Assembly (NCBI GenBank): GCA_903885635.1
Contig: CAISJE010000113.1
Coordinates: 1 to 62,526 of the forward strand
DNA length: 62,526 nt
Source of the DNA: an uncultured bacterium
Lineage (GTDB): Bacteria; Cyanobacteriota; Vampirovibrionia; Gastranaerophilales; Gastranaerophilaceae
Reading direction: 5' to 3'
In this document: in pieces, positions 58,758 to 62,526 of the stretch
Layout of the letters: the number at the start of each line of letters is the position of its first letter
Numbering within the stretch: the first letter of the stretch is position 1
Translations under genes and position numbers: made by a program
Notes under the pieces: model-generated
Databases searched by the model: none
Told to the model about the DNA's origin: nothing
What the model saw: the letters and a program-made list of their open reading frames with translations, nothing else

Positions 58758-59024
58758 ATGGCGGAGGATTTAATAGATGTAATAGATCACGTCAACCCCG
58801 TCATTAATGTTTCGATAGGGGCTTGGACAAATGATGTAGGCGTAACTTTTGCTCAAGTAAAAGGTGATGAAGGAGAGCCCGGAGAAAAGGGCGACGTAGG
58901 GAAAAGCATTTACCAGATTTGGCTTGATTTAGGGAACACAGGGACAGAAGCAGATTTTTTAGTTAGCATCACTCAAAGGCGAAAAAGGCGATGCTGGCGA
59001 CCTTTACTGGTCTTAGCGGAATAA
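58758..59024 (+). CDS. Collagen-like tail protein with apparent frameshift
   Basis: The 88-aa product begins with a beta segment and then GDEGEPGEKGDVGKSIYQIW. The usual continuation would be another Gly-x-x run. Instead the annotated frame turns into an Arg/Trp-rich tail (QRRKRRCWRP). Shifting by one base near 58968 gives LKGEKGDAGDLYWS before a stop. A second shift gives GLSGIIERINF. Either a mutation or frameshifting explains it. Confidence 0.6.
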   Translation: MAEDLIDVIDHVNPVINVSIGAWTNDVGVTFAQVKGDEGEPGEKGDVGKSIYQIWLDLGNTGTEADFLVSITQRRKRRCWRPLLVLAE

Positions 59025-59039
59025 TTGAAAGAATAAATT

Positions 59040-60365
59040 TTGGCAAAATACAAACTCTTAAAGGCTCAAGAGCAATTTCTTGAAGTGCCTCACGATTACA
59101 AGAGAGATATAGCAGTTTATCAGGGCGGTTATGGGTCTGGTAAAACTTGGTGCGGTTCTCTTTTAGGAATTCTTTTAGCTCGGAAGTATCCGGGATGCGT
59201 AGGCTTGGTCGGGGCAAAAGAATATGAATTACTCAAAAATACTACTATGGTTGAGTATTTCAACCATTTAGAGGCTTTCGGATATGAAAAAGGCAAGCAT
59301 TATAAATATAATAAAACCGATAAAATTATAACTTTTAACAATGGCTCAAAAATCTTATTTAAGGATCTGGACGACCCAGATAAAATAAAGTCGTTAAACT
59401 TGCATTGGGCAGAAATCGAGGAAATGTCGCAAGTCAAGGATGCCTCTTTCAAACAAGTTCTAGCTCGATTGAGAGCGACTGCAAAACCAGAGTGGGAAGA
59501 TTTCAAATATAGACTTTTTGGACACACAAATCCACAGCCAGATAAAGGCTGGATTTATACAAGATTTGTCGAGAAAAAAGAAAAAGATTATCGAATTATC
59601 TTTGCCCCGACTTCTGAAAACATTTACTTACCAGAACACTTCGTCGAATCGCTCAAGGGCGATTATGACCCAGAGTATTTCAGAATAAATGTACTTGGAG
59701 AATTTGGCGACTATGCAAGCGGTCTGATTGTTAAAAACTTCACCGACGAAAATATTAGAGCTTTAACCTATCACAAAGACGTGCCTCTGCATATTACTTG
59801 CGATTTCAACGTTGACCCGATGTGCTGGGTTTTGGCACATAAAGATGATAAAAGTGCATTCTTCTTTGATGAAATTGTAATCGAAAATACGACAACATCA
59901 AAGACTATTGCCGAATTTATTCGACGTTATCCAGATCACGAAAGCGACATTATAATCAACGGGGATGCTTCTGGGGATAACCGAAACGTAGCAAGCGAAT
60001 ACACGAATTATATTATTATGCGTAAGGCTCTTATCGCTCACGGATACGACCCCAAAAAGATAAAATTCGCCCTAAGAAAATTCAATCCGTTGATTAAAAA
60101 CAGAGTTCACGCTTTCAATGCAAAGGTTAAAAATGCAAGTGGCGGAGTAAATCTGTTTGTAGATAAAAAATGTAAGTGGTTTTTATATAATATTCACAAT
60201 TTGAAATATAAGCCCGGCACGAGCGATATTGATACGCCGACACATCACCAGTTGAAGTCTGAACGGGAAAGCAAATTTTTGGGACACCCTTTTGATGCTG
60301 GAAGTTACCTGATTGAATACTATTTCCCTGTCCAAAGAACAGATGCTAAAGAATACAAAAAATGA
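59040..60365 (+). CDS. terL: Terminase large subunit
   Basis: The 441-aa motor has Walker A GGYGSGKT at 29-36, an ATPase acidic patch AEIEEM near 123-128, the coupling motif GHTNPQ and a nuclease domain beginning CDFNVDP (Asp254, Asp258), with a later acidic NGDASG. It starts at TTG. The large subunit is at the far right of the structural block, about 19 kb from terS, whereas most phages keep them adjacent. Confidence 0.92.
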   Translation: MAKYKLLKAQEQFLEVPHDYKRDIAVYQGGYGSGKTWCGSLLGILLARKYPGCVGLVGAKEYELLKNTTMVEYFNHLEAFGYEKGKHYKYNKTDKIITFNNGSKILFKDLDDPDKIKSLNLHWAEIEEMSQVKDASFKQVLARLRATAKPEWEDFKYRLFGHTNPQPDKGWIYTRFVEKKEKDYRIIFAPTSENIYLPEHFVESLKGDYDPEYFRINVLGEFGDYASGLIVKNFTDENIRALTYHKDVPLHITCDFNVDPMCWVLAHKDDKSAFFFDEIVIENTTTSKTIAEFIRRYPDHESDIIINGDASGDNRNVASEYTNYIIMRKALIAHGYDPKKIKFALRKFNPLIKNRVHAFNAKVKNASGGVNLFVDKKCKWFLYNIHNLKYKPGTSDIDTPTHHQLKSERESKFLGHPFDAGSYLIEYYFPVQRTDAKEYKK

Positions 60366-60372
60366 GGTTCTT

Positions 60373-60459
60373 ATGTGGAAAAAAATAAAAGACCGTCTAA
60401 GTGGCTGGGCTTACTTTTGGGACGGCAAATTCGAGTTTAGAATAACGTGGAAATTTTAG
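60373..60459 (+). CDS. 28-aa Trp/Arg-rich peptide
   Basis: The frame encodes MWKKIKDRLSGWAYFWDGKF plus EFRITWKF. A GAGG lies eight bases before the ATG. It sits between terL and the 87-aa gene just before the lysis genes. Basic amphipathic character could suit a membrane-active peptide, but this is speculation. Confidence 0.45.
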   Translation: MWKKIKDRLSGWAYFWDGKFEFRITWKF

Positions 60460-60471
60460 AAAGGAAAGACT

Positions 60472-60735
60472 ATGTTTGAAAAAATGAAACAAAAAATCAT
60501 CATTGCGGTTTTGAAATCGCAAGCAAAAAGACTGGCAAAGATGGCTATTGCACAATTAGAGGGTATGAATGCAGATGTTACGGCTGATTCTATCACCGCT
60601 CTTGCAGAAACAGCAATTAAAGGTTATTGCGGATTTTCTACCCCTGATTTTGTGGACAAAATTGCCGATAAAGCGGTCGCAGGCATTCTCGACAAAGTAA
60701 GAGTTTCAGCAGTTGGCTTGTTGGAAAAGGTCTAA
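60472..60735 (+). CDS. Phage hypothetical protein
   Basis: The 87-aa helical product (MFEKMKQKIIIAVLKSQAKR) has AAGGAA before the ATG and an amphipathic N-terminal helix. It lies at the start of the lysis region. A minor holin or membrane-associated role is possible; no family is recognised. Confidence 0.5.
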   Translation: MFEKMKQKIIIAVLKSQAKRLAKMAIAQLEGMNADVTADSITALAETAIKGYCGFSTPDFVDKIADKAVAGILDKVRVSAVGLLEKV

Positions 60736-60738
60736 AAA

Positions 60739-61287
60739 ATGACCTATTCCAGATTTATTACAGGAACAACAGAGGCAGAACAAGATATTCAGACAAACAA
60801 ATGGCATACTTGCCATAATCAGCTTTTTATGGATTCTGACGGCAGTATCTATTTAGTTCCTAGAAATGAAGAAACGGACGGCTACACTTATCCTCTTGGG
60901 GGCAAAATGGCAAGCTGGGACATTCGTCCTGCTATCGGGCACGATTTAGAATGCCGATACCATCAAAAAATACTTGTCAAACTTTCCTACTTGGACTTGA
61001 TGAAGCGAGCATATGTCAAAAATAAAACTGTTAAAAATAAGGGGATTTTAGTTTGCACAGACATTCCTCCTGAATTTTTGGAAGTTTTACCGACTACTTT
61101 TTGGGAAACAAACGCAAGATTTAAAAGGATGATGGAGGCATTGAGAATCCCATCATTTTGGGTCTATACAATGTATTTAGGCGTTCACCTGAACGTTGGC
61201 TGGCTGTCTTGGCTTGCGAAAAAATGGTTTAGAAATAAACCAAAGTATTTTAATATGAACGAAATTTATAAGGAGGTAGAAAGTTGA
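60739..61287 (+). CDS. DUF1353-type phage protein
   Basis: The 182-aa product has the DUF1353 pattern: a start (MTYSRFITGTTEAEQDIQTN), ASWDIRPAIGHDLECRYH as the conserved core, and a C-terminal hydrophobic segment (FWVYTMYLGVHLNVGWLSWL). Such proteins are common near lysis genes, function unknown. Confidence 0.72.
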   Translation: MTYSRFITGTTEAEQDIQTNKWHTCHNQLFMDSDGSIYLVPRNEETDGYTYPLGGKMASWDIRPAIGHDLECRYHQKILVKLSYLDLMKRAYVKNKTVKNKGILVCTDIPPEFLEVLPTTFWETNARFKRMMEALRIPSFWVYTMYLGVHLNVGWLSWLAKKWFRNKPKYFNMNEIYKEVES

Positions 61288-61367
61288 AAGTAATACCAGT
61301 GGCAAAGCCGACAAACATCACCCTATTTAAGGGGAAGAAAAGACAAAAGAGCGAGGTTAAAAAATAG
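61284..61367 (+). CDS. 27-aa basic peptide
   Basis: The frame starts at TTG (MKVIPVAKPTNITLF) with a strong AAGGAGG site and ends in a run of Lys/Arg. It overlaps the previous stop by four bases and the next start by one. Its role is unknown, but the coupling suggests it is translated. Confidence 0.5.
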   Translation: MKVIPVAKPTNITLFKGKKRQKSEVKK

Positions 61368-61612
61368 TGGACAAATTATTAATACAGTGGTCGCCGATAA
61401 TTATTGTTTTGGTAATGTTTTTAATTCAAAACAGAATTTTTGTAACCCCCGAACAACTCGAAAAAAAACATCGTGAGATTTTGGAAGATGCCGAAAATAA
61501 ATTTGTTGTTATCAAACAGTATCAGGAAATGAAAGAAAGCATCAAAGAACAGTACACAGATGTTAAAGATAGCATTGATAAGATTTTTGACCTATTGAGA
61601 TGTCCAAAATAG
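61367..61612 (+). CDS. Holin-like or spanin-like membrane protein
   Basis: The 81-aa product starts at GTG and has one N-terminal hydrophobic segment (SPIIIVLVMFLIQNRIFV), followed by a long charged coiled coil. A single-helix layout next to an amidase fits a small holin/antiholin or an inner-membrane spanin. Exact role is inference. Confidence 0.62.
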   Translation: MDKLLIQWSPIIIVLVMFLIQNRIFVTPEQLEKKHREILEDAENKFVVIKQYQEMKESIKEQYTDVKDSIDKIFDLLRCPK

Positions 61613-61628
61613 AAGTATAGGAGAATTT

Positions 61629-62060
61629 ATGAATATTATTAAAGAGGCTTTTAAATTTGCACAAGCCCTTATTACACGCAAGAAAACTGATTTTATAATC
61701 TTGCATCATCGGGCTGGTGATGGGGATGTTGAGAGCATCCACGCTGAACATTTAAAGAACGGCTGGGCTGGAATTGGTTATAATCTGTATATCAGGAAAA
61801 ACGGTCAAGTATTTCAAGGTCGTCCTATTGATAAAGTCGGAAGTCATTGCCCTAATTATAATTCTATTTCTGTCGGGATCTGTTTTGAGGGTAATTTTGA
61901 AATTGAAAAGATGAACGATGTACAATTTAAAGCTGGAGTTGAAGCAATAAAATATGTGAAGTCCCTCTATAAAAATACTAAAACAATCGGACATCGTGAA
62001 GTTTATGCTACGAAGTGTCCGGGTAAAAATTTCCCTTTGGATAAATTCAAAGGCGTTTGA
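61629..62060 (+). CDS. N-acetylmuramoyl-L-alanine amidase (endolysin)
   Basis: The 143-aa amidase_2/T7-lysozyme-like enzyme cuts the amide between MurNAc and L-Ala at lysis. LHHRA supplies His26/His27, the GIGYNLYIRKNGQVFQGRP segment is typical, and IGHREVYATKCPG supplies His122 and Cys130 as ligands. There is no signal peptide, so a holin is needed. A terminator follows. Confidence 0.93.
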   Translation: MNIIKEAFKFAQALITRKKTDFIILHHRAGDGDVESIHAEHLKNGWAGIGYNLYIRKNGQVFQGRPIDKVGSHCPNYNSISVGICFEGNFEIEKMNDVQFKAGVEAIKYVKSLYKNTKTIGHREVYATKCPGKNFPLDKFKGV

Positions 62061-62090
62061 TACTAACTGCTCGTTTTCAGTTATTCTGTA

Positions 62091-62121
62091 ACCCCTGCTC
62101 TTAGGAGTGGGGGCTTTTTTT
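62091..62121 (+). terminator. Terminator after the lysis genes
   Basis: CCCC (62092-62095) pairs with GGGG (62109-62112), with a CTC/GAG inner pairing and a T7 run. It probably ends the late transcript. Confidence 0.75.
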
Positions 62122-62168
62122 ATGCAAATAGAAAAAACCACACCTCGCAGGAGGCATATTAAGGGGCT

Positions 62169-62507
62169 TTAAACACGTACCCACTTGTATTTACACCTTG
62201 TTTTTTTATCTATTTTGGGATTAAAATACTGTATAACTTCTTTTTTAGAATAAGCTGTTATTACCGTTTGGTCTTTTGATTTTTCATCATAAAATATGGG
62301 AAAACTATTAAGAATAATATCAATTGCGTGGTCTAGCTTTTTGTCAAGGATTACAACTGTTCCCATATTCTTTTCACCATATTTTTTATATAAGCGTTCC
62401 AACATAATTTTAGGAAAAATAAATCCGAATGGTTTTTTTTCTTGGTTCATAACTTTAGACCAAGTAAGCTCAATTAAAATTTCTTCATCAGTTTTTTGCA
62501 TATTCAT
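62169..62507 (-). CDS. Hypothetical protein at the right edge
   Basis: The 112-aa product (MNMQKTDEEILIELTWSKVM) is convergent with the late operon. It is Lys-rich and mixed alpha/beta, and ends KKTRCKYKWVRV. It may be a phage moron or a host gene beyond attR; the sequence alone does not decide. An AT-rich stretch lies upstream at 62508-62526. Confidence 0.5.
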   Translation of the reverse strand: MNMQKTDEEILIELTWSKVMNQEKKPFGFIFPKIMLERLYKKYGEKNMGTVVILDKKLDHAIDIILNSFPIFYDEKSKDQTVITAYSKKEVIQYFNPKIDKKTRCKYKWVRV

Positions 62508-62526
62508 ATTATATCAAAAAAATAAT

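Larger units (their letters stand above)
23550..62160. mobile_element. Temperate podovirus-like prophage integrated at tRNA-Val
   Basis: From the integrase next to tRNA-Val to the endolysin terminator, nearly all genes are phage-type: lysogeny, recombination, replication, packaging, capsid, neck, ejection, tail and lysis. The left end is the tRNA 3' end. The right end given here is provisional: no copy of the tRNA 3' end was found before the window ends at 62526, so attR lies beyond it or is degenerate. No tail tube or tape-measure protein is seen, consistent with a short-tailed phage. Confidence 0.9.

Noticed and set aside
62080-62130. Possible right attachment site
   Set aside because: The hairpin here is a terminator and shares no useful sequence with the tRNA-Val 3' end.

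Overview
The window reads as an AT-rich bacterial chromosome segment carrying a large integrated temperate phage. The host half combines murT, a full-length three-domain nifU with nifS but no nitrogenase, a bacterial pheT, a TadE/pilin-like protein and several lineage-restricted membrane proteins. Together these best fit a gut-type non-photosynthetic cyanobacterial relative (Gastranaerophilales/Melainabacteria). That assignment is inference from gene content, not a database result.

Region 1 (1-23,550, host). The left edge cuts an IS30-type transposase. A leftward operon follows: an NfnA-like FAD/NAD/[2Fe-2S] flavoprotein, a 57-aa cysteine-rich protein, etfB and etfA. Rightward genes come next: murT, cdd, a small CxxC protein, a PlsC-like acyltransferase, pheT, a secreted SH3-like protein, nifU, nifS, an unknown gene, a membrane HExxH protein, an oligopeptide ABC importer without its ATPases (dppA-dppB-dppC order), mgtC-like and a TPR membrane protein. 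A pilin-like gene and mtaB lie on the minus strand. Intergenic DNA holds REP-like palindromes, short GC-rich perfect hairpins and decayed 7-9 nt microsatellite tracts that run into gene 3' ends.

Region 2 (about 23,550 to at least 62,160, prophage). The element sits at the 3' end of an intact tRNA-Val(UAC) gene; a 24-bp copy of the tRNA 5' end lies just upstream. The leftward early block (23.6-35.1 kb) carries a tyrosine integrase, excisionase-like protein, C5-cytosine methyltransferase, MazG-like pyrophosphohydrolase, LuxR-type HTH, a half-size sliding clamp, an HNH-like protein, a DnaD/Lin1244-like replication protein, SSB, RecT and a YqaJ exonuclease. The control region (35.1-39.1 kb) has a ribbon-helix-helix-like 50-aa gene, an S24/CI-type repressor followed by a secreted cysteine protein, a second leftward block of small genes, and three arrays of TTACA/TGTAA repeats with roughly helical-turn spacing. 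The rightward late block (39.1-62.1 kb) is podovirus-like: terminase small subunit, portal, scaffold, major capsid, gp4- and gp10-like neck/nozzle proteins, ejection proteins including a 1,702-aa protein with an internal HEIGH motif, tail/fibre proteins, terminase large subunit far from the small one, holin-like protein and amidase endolysin, then a terminator.

The most interesting new candidates are two structured RNA leaders (before ssb and at the start of the late transcript), the shared operator arrays, the NfnA-EtfBA gene grouping, the giant metallopeptidase-like virion protein, the apparent frameshift in the collagen-like tail gene, and the HEAGH membrane protein enclosed by a 26-bp direct repeat. 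The right attachment site was not found inside the window.
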